NCBI RefSeq assembly: GCF_017881085.1
Contig: NZ_JADGRI010000006.1
Span: 1-39,762 of the forward strand
DNA length: 39,762 nt
Origin: Bradyrhizobium sp.
GTDB lineage: Bacteria > Pseudomonadota > Alphaproteobacteria > Rhizobiales > Xanthobacteraceae
Direction: 5' to 3'
Part shown: positions 26,682 through 35,885 of the stretch, piece by piece
How positions within the stretch are numbered: position 1 is the first letter of the stretch
How the letters are laid out: each line of letters starts with the position of its first letter
Notes under the pieces: model-generated
The model's input: only the letters and a program-made list of their open reading frames with translations
Database searches by the model: none
Told to the model about the DNA's origin: nothing
Position numbers and translations under genes: made by a program

Positions 26682-27602
26682 ATGATGCTGTCCGAATATG
26701 CAAAACCTGCGTTGGCCATGGTCTTCTTTGCCGCTCTGGGCGGCGCGTGGTACTGGTTCGAGCATCGTTCGCACCCCGCTGAAAAGGAAACGCCCGGCAC
26801 CGCGCTGGTGGTCGTGACGAAATCCACCAATGCCTGCTTCTCCGACATGGTGCGCGGCACCGGCTATATCGTGCCGCGTCGCGAGGCGGTGGTCGGGGTC
26901 GATCAGGAGGGATCCAAGGTAACCGACGTGCTGGTGCGCGAAGGCGAGATGGTCACGGACAATCAGGAGCTGGCCAAGCTGACGGCGCCGCCGGCGCAGG
27001 CCGGGGGAAGATCGACGCCGGGACCGGGGTCGCTGCGCGCGCCGGCGGCCGGCCTCGTCACCGAAGTCAGGACCATTGTCGGCGCGCCGGCTTCGCCCCA
27101 GGCCGGACCGATGTTCCGCATCGCCGTCAACAACGAAATCGAGCTCGACACCGAGGTGCCCGCGGTCCACATGCTGAAGCTCAATCCGGGCGCGACGGTG
27201 CGGATAAGCCGGGACAACGCGCCCGACCTCGTCGGGCGGGTGCGGCTGGTGTCGCCGCAGATCGATCGCGCCACGCAGCTCGGCCATGTCCGGATCGCGC
27301 TCTCCAGCAGTCCTTCGCTCAAGGTCGGCATGTTTGCGCGTGCCAATATCGACGCCAAGCGCAGCTGCGGCGTCGCCGTTCCCCGCACCGCCATTGACCA
27401 TCTTACCGTCCAGGTGGTCAAAGGAAATACGGTGGAAACGCGCCAGGTTCGGACCGGCCTCGTGTCCGACACCTCGACGGAAATCCTTGAAGGCCTCGAC
27501 GTCGGCGAAATCGTCGTGGCCGATGCTGGTTCTTCGCTGCACGACGGCGACCAGATCAAGACCATGTTCGCCGAGGATCTCGATCGGACGCGGGTACGCT
27601 GA
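26682..27602 (+). CDS. RND efflux periplasmic adaptor (HlyD family), hairpin-less
   Basis: 306 residues. One N-terminal membrane segment (about 8-25) or uncleaved signal, then the membrane-fusion-protein core: first half of the lipoyl domain AVVGVDQEGSKVTDVLVREGEMV (69-91), the second half GSLRAPAAGLVTEV (116-129), a beta-barrel domain with LNPGATVRI and the membrane-proximal domain ending DGDQIKTM. Only about 15 Pro/Gly-rich residues separate the two lipoyl halves, where AcrA-type adaptors carry a long coiled-coil hairpin that meets TolC. So this adaptor likely cannot dock to a TolC channel in the standard way. Starts ATG ATG (26682 or 26685). Its TGA overlaps the ATG of the permease gene by one base. 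Confidence 0.88.
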   Translation: MMLSEYAKPALAMVFFAALGGAWYWFEHRSHPAEKETPGTALVVVTKSTNACFSDMVRGTGYIVPRREAVVGVDQEGSKVTDVLVREGEMVTDNQELAKLTAPPAQAGGRSTPGPGSLRAPAAGLVTEVRTIVGAPASPQAGPMFRIAVNNEIELDTEVPAVHMLKLNPGATVRISRDNAPDLVGRVRLVSPQIDRATQLGHVRIALSSSPSLKVGMFARANIDAKRSCGVAVPRTAIDHLTVQVVKGNTVETRQVRTGLVSDTSTEILEGLDVGEIVVADAGSSLHDGDQIKTMFAEDLDRTRVR

Positions 27603-30600
27603 TGGCTCTCAATGTCTCCTCATGGTCGATCCGCAACCCGCTTCCGTCCATCGTCTTTTCGATCATCCTTCTGGTGCTCGGCTGGGTCAGCTTTACCAAG
27701 CTCGCGGTAACGCGGCTGCCCTCGGCCGACATCCCCGTGATTTCGGTCGCGGTCTCGCAGTTCGGGGCGGCGCCGGCGGAGCTGGAATCGCAGGTCACCA
27801 AGACGATCGAAGACGGCGTCTCCGGCGTCGAAGGCGTGCGGCACATTTCCTCGTCGATCACCGACGGGCTGTCGCTCACCACCATCCAGTTTGCGCTCGA
27901 GACCAATACCGATCGCGCGCTGAACGACGTCAAGGACGCGGTCACGCGGGTGCGCGCCAACCTGCCGCAGAACGTCAACGAGCCGTTGATCCAGCGCGTC
28001 GACGTGATCGGTCTGCCGATCGTCACCTATGCCGCGATCTCGCCGGGCAAGACGCCCGAGCAATTGTCCTATTTCGTCGACGACGTCGTCAAACGCGCGC
28101 TGCAGGGCGTGCGCGGCGTCGCCCAGGTCGAGCGCATCGGCGGTGTGGAGCGCGAAATTCTGGTCTCGCTCGATCCCGACCGCCTGCAGGCCGCGGGGCT
28201 CACCGCCGTCAATGTCAGCCAGAGCCTGCGCGGCACCAATGTCGACCTCGCCGGCGGCCGCGCCGAGATCGGCAAGAACGACCAGGCGATCCGCACGCTG
28301 GCCGGCGCCAAGACGCTGAACGATCTCGCGGGCACCATGATCCCTCTGTTCGGCGGCGGCGAGGTCCGGCTGGACGATCTCGGCACCGTCACCGACACCA
28401 TCGCCGACCGCCGCACCTTCGCCCGCTTCAACGGCGAGCCGGTGGTGGCGCTCGGCATCAAGCGTTCCAAGGGCGCCAGCGACGTGGTGGTTGCGGCCGC
28501 CGTGCAGAAACGCATCGATGCGCTCAAGGTGGCCTACCCCGATGTCGATCTGAAGCTGATCGACACCTCGGTGGAGTATACGAAAGGCAACTACGAAGCC
28601 GCGATCTCGACCCTGTTCGAAGGCGCCATTCTTGCCGTCATCATCGTGCTTTTGTTCCTGCGCGACATCCGCGCCACCATCATCGCCGCGATCTCGCTGC
28701 CGCTGTCGATCTTCCCGGCGTTCTGGGCGATGGACCTCCTCGGATTCTCGCTCAACCTCGTCAGTTTCCTCGCCATCACGCTATCGACCGGTATTCTCGT
28801 CGACGACGCCATCGTCGAGATCGAGAACATCGTGCGCCACATGCGGATGGGCAAATCGCCCTATCGCGCGGCGCTGGAGGCCGCCGACGAAATCGGCCTC
28901 GCCGTGATCGCGATCTCGCTGACCATCATCGCGATCTTCGCGCCCGCCAGCTTCATGTCGGGCATCGCCGGGCAGTTCTTCAAGCAGTTCGGCATCACGG
29001 TATCGGTGCAGGTGTTCTTCTCGCTGCTCGCTGCCCGTTTCGTCACGCCGGTGCTGGCGGCATATTTTCTCAAGCATCACGACCACGACGATCCGCCGCC
29101 GGGCCGCGCCATGCAAAGTTACACCAGGCTCGTCACATGGTCGGTGCATCATTATTTCATCACCGTACTGATCGGCTTCGGTATTTTCGCGGCCTCCATC
29201 TGGAGCATCACGCTGTTGCCGCAGGGCTTCCTGCCGGCGCAGGATTCCGCGCGCTCGCTGCTCGCCATGGAACTGCCGCCTGGCACGCAGCTCGCCTTCA
29301 CCGAGAAGGTCACCGAGGAAATCGTCGCGCGCCTGCGCAAGCGCTCCGAGGTGAGAAGCGTGTTCGTGGACGGCGGCCGGGTACCGCCGGGCACCTTCGA
29401 GGTGCGCCGCGCCGCGCTGATCATCAACTACACGCCCAAGACCGAGCGCAAGATCACCCAACGCCAGCTCGAGCTCGAGATCGGCCAGGACCTTGAAAAC
29501 GTCCCGGACATCCGCTACTGGTTCCTCGACGAAAACGGCCTGCGCGCCATCTCGCTGGTGGTGACCGGAACCGACAGCAACATCGTCAACAACGTCGCCA
29601 GCGAACTCGCGACGCAGATGAAGCGGATCCCGATCGTCTCCGACGTGATTTCGGAGACCGCGCTCGACCGGCCCGAACTGCGGATCCAGCCGAAGGCCGA
29701 TCTCGCCGCACGGCTCGGCGTCTCCACCGAAAGCCTGTCGCAGACCATTCGCGTCGCCACGATCGGCGACGTCGGTCCGGCCCTGGCGAAGTTCGACGCC
29801 GGCGACCGCCTGGTCCCGATCCGGGTCCAGCTCGAGGACGCCGCGCGCGGCGATCTTGCGCTGCTCGAACAGTTGCGGGTGCCGCTCGGCCAGCACGGCG
29901 AAAAGGGCGGCGTGCCGCTGTCGGTGATCGCCGACATCAAGCTCGACCAGGGCCCGACCAGCATCAACCGCTACGACCGGGAACGTCAGGCCACGGTAGC
30001 TGCCGACCTCGTCGGCTCCGCCGCACTCGGCGATGCCACCAAGAAGATCTACGACCTGCCGGTCATGAAGACGCTGCCGAAGGGCGTCAAGGTCAGCCCC
30101 TCCGGCGACGCCGAAAGCCTCAACGAATTGTCGGAAGGGTTCGCGACCGCAATCACCGCCGGCCTGATGATGGTCTATGCGGTGCTGGTGCTGTTGTTCG
30201 GCACCTTCCTGCAGCCTATCACCATCCTGTTCTCGCTGCCGCTCTCGATCGGCGGCGCAATCGCGGCGCTGCTGGTGACCGGCAAGCAGCTGACGACGCC
30301 GGTATGGATCGGCATCCTGATGCTGATGGGCATCGTCACCAAGAACGCCATCATGCTGGTGGAGTTCGCGGTCGAATCGATCCGGGAAGGCAAGCCGCGC
30401 GATGAGGCGATCATCGACGCCGGCATGAAGCGCGCGCGCCCGATCGTGATGACCACGATCGCGATGGCCGCCGGCATGATGCCCTCGGCATTGGCGTTCG
30501 GCGCCGGCGGCGAATTCCGCTCGCCGATGGCGCTCGCGGTGATCGGCGGCCTCATTTTCTCGACCGTGCTGTCGCTGGTATTCGTGCCGGCGATGTTCAT

Positions 30601-30754
30601 GCTGATGGACGACGTCGGCGCACTGTTCTGGCGTTTTGGGAAAAAGCTCGTGGTCTCACATGCCGAGGCCGAAGAGGCGAAAACGGATCACTCCGGAACT
30701 CACCGCGAGCCACCAGCGCCGCCGGCTATCGTACGTTCGCCGGCAGCGGAGTAG
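27602..30754 (+). CDS. RND-family efflux permease (HAE1/AcrB type)
   Basis: 1050 residues, inner-membrane proton-driven exporter. Standard two-fold pattern: TM1 near residue 13-33, a large periplasmic loop, TM2-6, second loop and TM8-12. The proton-relay aspartates are D401 and D402 in LVDDAIV of TM4 and the lysine is K914 in GIVTKNAIML of TM10, so the pump should be active. AAPAELESQVTKTIEDGVSGVEGV in the porter domain is typical. Substrates cannot be told. It is co-translated with the adaptor (overlapping TGATG). No outer-membrane factor gene follows; the next gene is convergent, 39 bp away. Confidence 0.96.
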   Translation: MALNVSSWSIRNPLPSIVFSIILLVLGWVSFTKLAVTRLPSADIPVISVAVSQFGAAPAELESQVTKTIEDGVSGVEGVRHISSSITDGLSLTTIQFALETNTDRALNDVKDAVTRVRANLPQNVNEPLIQRVDVIGLPIVTYAAISPGKTPEQLSYFVDDVVKRALQGVRGVAQVERIGGVEREILVSLDPDRLQAAGLTAVNVSQSLRGTNVDLAGGRAEIGKNDQAIRTLAGAKTLNDLAGTMIPLFGGGEVRLDDLGTVTDTIADRRTFARFNGEPVVALGIKRSKGASDVVVAAAVQKRIDALKVAYPDVDLKLIDTSVEYTKGNYEAAISTLFEGAILAVIIVLLFLRDIRATIIAAISLPLSIFPAFWAMDLLGFSLNLVSFLAITLSTGILVDDAIVEIENIVRHMRMGKSPYRAALEAADEIGLAVIAISLTIIAIFAPASFMSGIAGQFFKQFGITVSVQVFFSLLAARFVTPVLAAYFLKHHDHDDPPPGRAMQSYTRLVTWSVHHYFITVLIGFGIFAASIWSITLLPQGFLPAQDSARSLLAMELPPGTQLAFTEKVTEEIVARLRKRSEVRSVFVDGGRVPPGTFEVRRAALIINYTPKTERKITQRQLELEIGQDLENVPDIRYWFLDENGLRAISLVVTGTDSNIVNNVASELATQMKRIPIVSDVISETALDRPELRIQPKADLAARLGVSTESLSQTIRVATIGDVGPALAKFDAGDRLVPIRVQLEDAARGDLALLEQLRVPLGQHGEKGGVPLSVIADIKLDQGPTSINRYDRERQATVAADLVGSAALGDATKKIYDLPVMKTLPKGVKVSPSGDAESLNELSEGFATAITAGLMMVYAVLVLLFGTFLQPITILFSLPLSIGGAIAALLVTGKQLTTPVWIGILMLMGIVTKNAIMLVEFAVESIREGKPRDEAIIDAGMKRARPIVMTTIAMAAGMMPSALAFGAGGEFRSPMALAVIGGLIFSTVLSLVFVPAMFMLMDDVGALFWRFGKKLVVSHAEAEEAKTDHSGTHREPPAPPAIVRSPAAE

Positions 30755-30793
30755 CACATCGACTGCGCGTCTCACTCTGCTCATTCCTGCCGC

Positions 30794-32428
30794 TTAGTAC
30801 GCTTCCACAGGGCTGCGGCGAATGGCGCTGAAATCTTCTGCCACACCGGTGGGCGGTGCGACGTCCTCCCCGGTGGAAGGCGGCACGAGGAGGGCGATGA
30901 AACCCTGCGTCGCACCGGGCTGGCCCAGCAGATTCGACTCCAGGACGAACTCGGATCTGATATGCCGGGAAGCGCGTGCCGCGGTCCGTTCCATCGAGGC
31001 GATACAGTACCTGTCGCCGTCGAAGCACAGGGCCGCCCATCCCCGCTCGAACCTCGCCTCAGGCGGCAGCCTCTCGGCATTCGGGTGAACAAGCCGCACC
31101 TCGTACAAGGGATGGTCCGGGCTGTAGAAAGCTGTGGCGAAGGCAAGGCCATCGTCGCCGCCGACGGCCGGAAGCGCCGAATTGGAGTGCCGGTGCCATT
31201 GCCGGGTCAATTCCATCGCAGACAGCTGATAGAAATTGCGCCCCTCGTTCAAGGGATGGAAGTTTCGATAGAGGGCGTGAACCGGCGCCACCACGCCGAC
31301 GGCCAGCACCGCGATGCCGACGACAACGGCCGCCAGATTGACCGAATAAAAGCGTTCGATCGGATAGCTTGCGCCGCAGACAATCAAGATGGCGAACAGG
31401 AATAGACCTTGCAGCGCCCAGATCGGAGGCAAGTCGGCTCCCAGCACGGCCGCGGCGATCGGCGGCAGCACGAGTGTCCCGACGCTGATGAAGAACAGCA
31501 GCAACAGGCCCGGATTCATCGTGCGAAAATCCTGCGGAAACTTCTTGAGACGACTTCCCGCGATCAGAACCCATGCCGCCGCCGGTATCACCAGCACCAG
31601 CGCAACGCCTGAAAGGAAGATCAGCGGTTCGATCAGCAAGGGGGCGTGGGCCTTGCCGGCATGCCGTTCAAGCGCATAGGCGAACGGCTGTGCTCCGGTC
31701 GTCGCCAGCCAATACACATGCGGCACCAGCGCGGCCAATCCTGTGACCGCGGAAACCCAGGGGGCCAGCGACCCGAAATAGGCGCGCCGCTGCGGATGAC
31801 ACATCGCGGCGCAAAGGAAGCTGACGATAAGAAACACCGAATAGTATTTTCCCAGCATCGCGAGCGCGGCTGTTGCGCCGGCCGCGATGGCCCATCCGAC
31901 CTCGCGGCTTTCGAACGACCGCAGGAAGCAATAGGTGGCGATCGGCCACGCCGGCAGGAGAACCACGTTCGCATTGAACCGCTGGGCGTGAAACTGGTAG
32001 GCCGGCAGCAGCATGAGAAGCAGCAGCACGACAATTCTCTTGTCGCCCCTTGTGAAGCGGCGCGTGATCAGATCGACGGCCCACAACGCGATCGCCGAAT
32101 TGGTCAACGCCAGCAACTGGAACGACCAGTTGCTGAGCGGAAACACCGACGTCCATGCGCGCGCGGCCCATCCCATCAGCGGCGGATGCTTGGCGTAACC
32201 CCATTCAATGCTGCGTCCGAGCGTCCACGTTTCCAGAACATCGGGGTGCAGATCGCCGCCGAGATAGGCGATGACCAGAAAAGCCTGCCAAACCGCGACA
32301 AATCCCATCAGCAGAAGCGGAACGGCCCAACCAGCCTCGATACCATCCATCCAGATCAAAAACGGTCTTCGCCAGCGGGCAGGAGAAATTTCCGAGCGCG
32401 CGGCCATCTCTGAGAACGCAAGACACAT
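30794..32428 (-). CDS. GT39/PMT_2-type membrane glycosyltransferase (ArnT-like)
   Basis: 544 residues with about 10-11 membrane helices followed by a periplasmic C-terminal domain of some 140 residues. The first periplasmic loop has the pattern LHPDVLETW-LG-IEWGYAKHPPLMGW, typical of dolichyl/undecaprenyl-phosphate-sugar-dependent GT-C enzymes of the GT39/GT83 group. These move a sugar from a lipid carrier onto lipid A, protein or other acceptors in the periplasm; the acceptor here is unknown. Possible starts are ATG 32428 and ATG 32407; neither has a strong ribosome site. It stands alone, convergent with the RND permease gene. In the C-terminal domain two Cys (ALCFDGDRYC) may form a disulfide. 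Confidence 0.82.
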   Translation of the reverse strand: MCLAFSEMAARSEISPARWRRPFLIWMDGIEAGWAVPLLLMGFVAVWQAFLVIAYLGGDLHPDVLETWTLGRSIEWGYAKHPPLMGWAARAWTSVFPLSNWSFQLLALTNSAIALWAVDLITRRFTRGDKRIVVLLLLMLLPAYQFHAQRFNANVVLLPAWPIATYCFLRSFESREVGWAIAAGATAALAMLGKYYSVFLIVSFLCAAMCHPQRRAYFGSLAPWVSAVTGLAALVPHVYWLATTGAQPFAYALERHAGKAHAPLLIEPLIFLSGVALVLVIPAAAWVLIAGSRLKKFPQDFRTMNPGLLLLFFISVGTLVLPPIAAAVLGADLPPIWALQGLFLFAILIVCGASYPIERFYSVNLAAVVVGIAVLAVGVVAPVHALYRNFHPLNEGRNFYQLSAMELTRQWHRHSNSALPAVGGDDGLAFATAFYSPDHPLYEVRLVHPNAERLPPEARFERGWAALCFDGDRYCIASMERTAARASRHIRSEFVLESNLLGQPGATQGFIALLVPPSTGEDVAPPTGVAEDFSAIRRSPVEAY

Positions 32429-32801
32429 GGTGCAGATACTCGGGTACGCGGGTACAAAAACTCAAAGCGCGCAGGCAAACACGTTCCGTCCGCCGCCCCT
32501 TGGGAGCGAGGGTGAGGACCTATCGAGCATGCTGCGCGACGTGTTTCTGTTTGTTAAAGAATGTTCATGTTCCAAATTTAAGGTTTTGATGTCTCAATTG
32601 AGATCATGCGCGCTCAAAAAAATGTTCGCCACATTCCGCGCCGGCTGCTGCGGCCAAAAAAGATGTGAGCCAGAAGCTTTCACGCTGAGGCGGCGCTTAA
32701 GGAAAGGGTTGTGGCTGTCAGCTCCACGGAAGTCATCGTCCGCTGGCGAGACCTGGTGGCGGGGCATGACGATCCGAGAGAACGCGCGCAGGCGACTCTC
32801 C
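32429..32801. other. Spacer upstream of the glycosyltransferase gene
   Basis: No gene supported. It is richer in A and T than its surroundings near 32540-32630 and contains a perfect 12-bp palindrome TCTCAATTGAGA at 32592-32603, about 165 bp before ATG 32428, that could be a regulator site. Confidence 0.35.
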
Positions 32802-33476
32802 CTACTCGTTCCTCGCCACCGCCATCAGCTTGCCCATGTTCTGCAGCAGGATCCGGCCGCGCTGCAGGTCCAGGATTCCGTCCTTGCGCCAGAGCTGCAG
32901 TTGACGGTTGACGCTTTCGCGGGCGGCGCCGACGAACACGCCCAACTGCTCCTGCGAGATGTGCACCTCGGAGCCGAAATCGGACGCCAACGCGCAGAGC
33001 CGTCGCGCGAGGCGAACCGGCAGCGGCTGCAGCACGGATTCCTCCATCCGCTCGCTCTGCCAGCGGATGCGCTGGCACAACAGCATGATGATCTTGATCG
33101 CCACCTTTGGCTCGCGCTCGAGATGCGAGAGGAAATCCTCGCGCCGCAGAACGAACAGTTCGGTCGGCTCGCCGGCGGTGGCGTCGGCGGTGCGGCTGAA
33201 GCCGTCGAGCACCGCCACCTCGCCGAACAGGTCGCCTGGGCCCATGAAATTCAGGGTCAGGCGGCTGCCGTCCGACGCTCCGGTCTCGATGCGGATCTGG
33301 CCGCGGCGAACCCCGAACAAGGCGTCGCCGGGATCGCCCTTCTGGAACAGCATTTCGCCGGTCGCGAGGTGCTCGGTGTGGCAAAGGCTCGATATCCGCG
33401 CCAGCTCGTCGGCGCCGAGATCGGCGAACATCGGGTTCATCTTCAAAATGACGGCAAATTCGGCCGCTTTGCTCAT
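32802..33476 (-). CDS. Crp/Fnr-family transcriptional regulator
   Basis: 224 residues. The cyclic-nucleotide-binding beta-roll spans about 10-125 (GEMLFQKGDPGDALFGVRRGQIRI, then GPGDLFGEVAVLDGFSRTADATA, which matches the phosphate-binding cassette, with R95 in the position of the cAMP-binding Arg). A dimer helix follows, and the helix-turn-helix is about 173-193 (ISQEQLGVFVGAARESVNRQL). No N-terminal cysteine cluster is seen, so it is not a true FNR. A nucleotide-binding CRP type fits best. ATG with AAGGAAGG upstream. A TGTGt-N6-TCACA site is found in the divergent region, so it may control itself and the AsmA gene. The nearby nucleotide cyclase is notable. Confidence 0.92.
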   Translation of the reverse strand: MSKAAEFAVILKMNPMFADLGADELARISSLCHTEHLATGEMLFQKGDPGDALFGVRRGQIRIETGASDGSRLTLNFMGPGDLFGEVAVLDGFSRTADATAGEPTELFVLRREDFLSHLEREPKVAIKIIMLLCQRIRWQSERMEESVLQPLPVRLARRLCALASDFGSEVHISQEQLGVFVGAARESVNRQLQLWRKDGILDLQRGRILLQNMGKLMAVARNE

Positions 33477-33562
33477 GGAAATCCTTCCTTAGGTCCGGCT
33501 CGAACGGGAGCCGGCCGAAAATCGTCGAAATGGGGTCGTCTTCAAAATCGGCGTCCTGCGAA

Positions 33563-33580
33563 ATGTGTCATAAGTCACAT
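33563..33580. promoter_or_regulatory. CRP-like binding site between crp-type and asmA-type genes
   Basis: ATGTG-tcataagt-CACAT: perfect 5-bp inverted arms (33563-33567 and 33576-33580). It contains TGTGT-N6-TCACA (33564-33579), one mismatch from the CRP consensus TGTGA-N6-TCACA. It is 87 bp upstream of the regulator start and 95 bp upstream of the divergent AsmA gene. Confidence 0.5.
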
Positions 33581-33674
33581 AACTTTGCAGCACCCCCGGA
33601 CTATTTTTGGCGGCTTTGAGCGGTCTTCCCTTCCGGGATAGACTCGTCACCCCTGCCCGTTCTGGAATGTCGTC

Positions 33675-35693
33675 ATGAGAGCCTTGAAAATCGCCGGCAG
33701 CGCCGTTGCCGCCGTCATCGTGATCCTTGTCCTGCTCGCCGTCGTCGGGGTCCCCTCGGGTTTCATGACCGCGGCGATCCAGGCCTGGGTGGAGCGCGAG
33801 ACCGGCTATCGGCTGACGATCGCGGGCGGGACCAGGATTGGCGTATGGCCGTCGCTGAATGTGACGCTGAACGACGTCACCTTGCAGGATCCGAAGGACC
33901 GCGACGGCTCCAGCCGCCTGACGGTCGGCAGTGTGCAGGCCGACATGACGCTGGCAAGCGTCTGGTCGGGCCATCCGCAAGTCACCGACCTCGTGATCGC
34001 CCGTCCGGTGCTGCATGTGCCGCTGCTGCGCGAACGCACCGGCCCGCTCAACCCGCCTTCGCGGCCGACCACGTCCGGCGGCGAACCGGACGCCAACGCG
34101 CCCACCATCGACCGCGTCACGGTGACCGACGGCGCGGTGGAGTTTTCCAACGTTCGCGACCGGGTCAGCAATCGCATCGACGGCATCAACGCCAAGGCCG
34201 TGATATCCGATGACCGCAAGGTCAAGATCACCGGCAGCGCCAAGGCAGGCGAGCGGCCGCTCACCTTCGACATCAGCGCCATTGCGCCGGCGCATTCCGG
34301 CGAGCGGCAGAACATTCCGGTCGAACTCAAGCTCGACGCTCCCGGCACGCTGCAGGCGCCGCTATCGGCCAAGGCCGAGATGCGGCTCAACGGTCCCGTG
34401 CTGATGATCAACGGCGTCTCCGGCACGCTCGGCGATGGCGCGTTCAACGGCTGGGCGTCGGCCGATCTTTCCAGCAAGCCCTTGGTCAAGCTCGACCTGG
34501 ATTTTCAGCGGCTTGACGTTGCGGTGGCCGCGAAGAGCGACACACCGTCCTCGCAAGGCCTGCAGCATGCCTGGAGCAATGCCACCTTCGACCTGACCGG
34601 GTTGAACTATGTCGACGTGCAGGCCCGCATCTCCGCCGCCGAGATCAACATCGGCGAAGCGCATGTCGCGCCGGCCGCGATCGACGGCGCGCTCGCGGGC
34701 GGGGTGCTGAAGGCGCGGTTCGCCAATCTCGGCGCCTATGACGGGCAGGCCAGCGGCGACCTGATCGTCGATGCCTCGATGGCGAACCCGACCTATACGC
34801 TGCGCAGCGATCTTGCCGGCGTGCGCGCGCTGCCGCTGCTGCGCAGCACTGCCGGTTTCGACAAGCTCGACGGGAAGCTGCAGGCGAAGCTGGCGCTGCG
34901 TTCGGCCGGCAACAGCCAGCGCGCCATCCTATCCAACCTCGACGGCACGGTGTTCGCGCTGTTCCAGGACGGCGCGATCCGCGGCCTCAACGTCGCGCAG
35001 ATGATCCGCTCGCTCACGTCAGGCACGCTGTCGGGCTGGCAGGAGGGCAAGGAGCAGGCCACGGATCTGACGCAGCTCGGCGCCTCGTTCCGCGTCGAGA
35101 AGGGCCAGGCCACCACCAGCGATCTCAACCTGGTCGGCCCGCTGGTCAAGATGACCGGCGCCGGCACCGTCGATCTCGCTGCGCAGACGCTGGCGTTTCG
35201 GGTCGAGCCGAAACTGGTGCTGACCACCGAAGGCCAGGGCCGCGCCTCCGATCCGGTCGGGCTCGGCATTCCCGTGGTCATCGACGGCCCCTGGGCCGAG
35301 CCGCGCATCTATCCGGACATGCAGGGCATGCTCGACAATCCCGATGCCGCCTACGCCAAGCTGAAGGAGATGGGCAAGGGCCTGTTCGGCAGCGGCGGCG
35401 GTTTGGGCGGGCTCGGCGGACTGCTCGGCGGCGGACAGAACAGCGGCACCACCAGCGGCGGCAATTCGTCGAGTCCGCTCGGCGGCGCGCTCGGCGAAAC
35501 CATCGGCAATCTGCTGCAGCAGGGGTTGAGCCAAGGGACCGGACAAGGGACGGGCCAGGGAAGGAGCCAAGGGCGAAGCATTCCGGCACCAGAGGCTCCG
35601 GCGAGCCCGCCATCGCAGAACGATGCGCCCGCGCCGCCGCAGCAGGACAGCCCGGCGATGAACGACGTGCTGCGGCAGTTGTTCAATCGGTAG
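33675..35693 (+). CDS. AsmA-family protein
   Basis: 672 residues. A single N-terminal membrane helix (about 7-27) anchors a long periplasmic beta-rich region of AsmA type: N-terminal GYRLTIAGGTRIGVWPSLNVTLNDVTLQ and the C-terminal AsmA_2-like part FDKLDGKLQAKLALRSAGNS, FALFQDGAIRGLNVAQMIR, DLNLVGPLVKMTGAGTVDLAAQTLAFRVEPKLV. AsmA-like proteins form lipid-conducting grooves between inner and outer membrane; the precise role here is inferred only. The tail (about 570-672) is low in complexity: Gly-rich, then SQGTGQGTGQGRSQGRS, then Pro/Ala/Gln. Monocistronic, with a 31-bp inverted repeat just after the stop. Confidence 0.92.
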   Translation: MRALKIAGSAVAAVIVILVLLAVVGVPSGFMTAAIQAWVERETGYRLTIAGGTRIGVWPSLNVTLNDVTLQDPKDRDGSSRLTVGSVQADMTLASVWSGHPQVTDLVIARPVLHVPLLRERTGPLNPPSRPTTSGGEPDANAPTIDRVTVTDGAVEFSNVRDRVSNRIDGINAKAVISDDRKVKITGSAKAGERPLTFDISAIAPAHSGERQNIPVELKLDAPGTLQAPLSAKAEMRLNGPVLMINGVSGTLGDGAFNGWASADLSSKPLVKLDLDFQRLDVAVAAKSDTPSSQGLQHAWSNATFDLTGLNYVDVQARISAAEINIGEAHVAPAAIDGALAGGVLKARFANLGAYDGQASGDLIVDASMANPTYTLRSDLAGVRALPLLRSTAGFDKLDGKLQAKLALRSAGNSQRAILSNLDGTVFALFQDGAIRGLNVAQMIRSLTSGTLSGWQEGKEQATDLTQLGASFRVEKGQATTSDLNLVGPLVKMTGAGTVDLAAQTLAFRVEPKLVLTTEGQGRASDPVGLGIPVVIDGPWAEPRIYPDMQGMLDNPDAAYAKLKEMGKGLFGSGGGLGGLGGLLGGGQNSGTTSGGNSSSPLGGALGETIGNLLQQGLSQGTGQGTGQGRSQGRSIPAPEAPASPPSQNDAPAPPQQDSPAMNDVLRQLFNR

Positions 35694-35708
35694 ACGCCCG
35701 GCCTTATC

Positions 35709-35788
35709 GTAGCCCGGATGGAGCGCAGCGAAATCCGGGAATGAATTTGGCGCCGGCCCCGGATTTCGCTTCGCTCCATCCGGGCTAC
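35709..35788 (+). terminator. Long near-perfect inverted repeat (REPIN-type element), possible terminator
   Basis: Arms 35709-35739 and 35758-35788 are complementary at 30 of 31 positions (ends GTAGCCCGGATGGAGCG and CGCTCCATCCGGGCTAC) around an 18-bp spacer. This motif is a widespread extragenic palindrome in alpha- and other proteobacteria. Placed 16 bp after the AsmA stop, it likely stops or shields that transcript. Confidence 0.75.
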
Positions 35789-35885
35789 ATTCGGCTGGCT
35801 GCCCAAAATCGGGGCTAACCACGCCGGCAGCGGCCCGGCCCCCACCCCTCCTTTTGTGCTAGACAGGACCCCGGCCGGGACGGCC

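Noticed and set aside
27286..29496. 736-codon plus-strand frame overlapping the RND adaptor and permease in another frame
   Set aside because: Extremely Arg-rich with no domain; both overlapped genes are well conserved.
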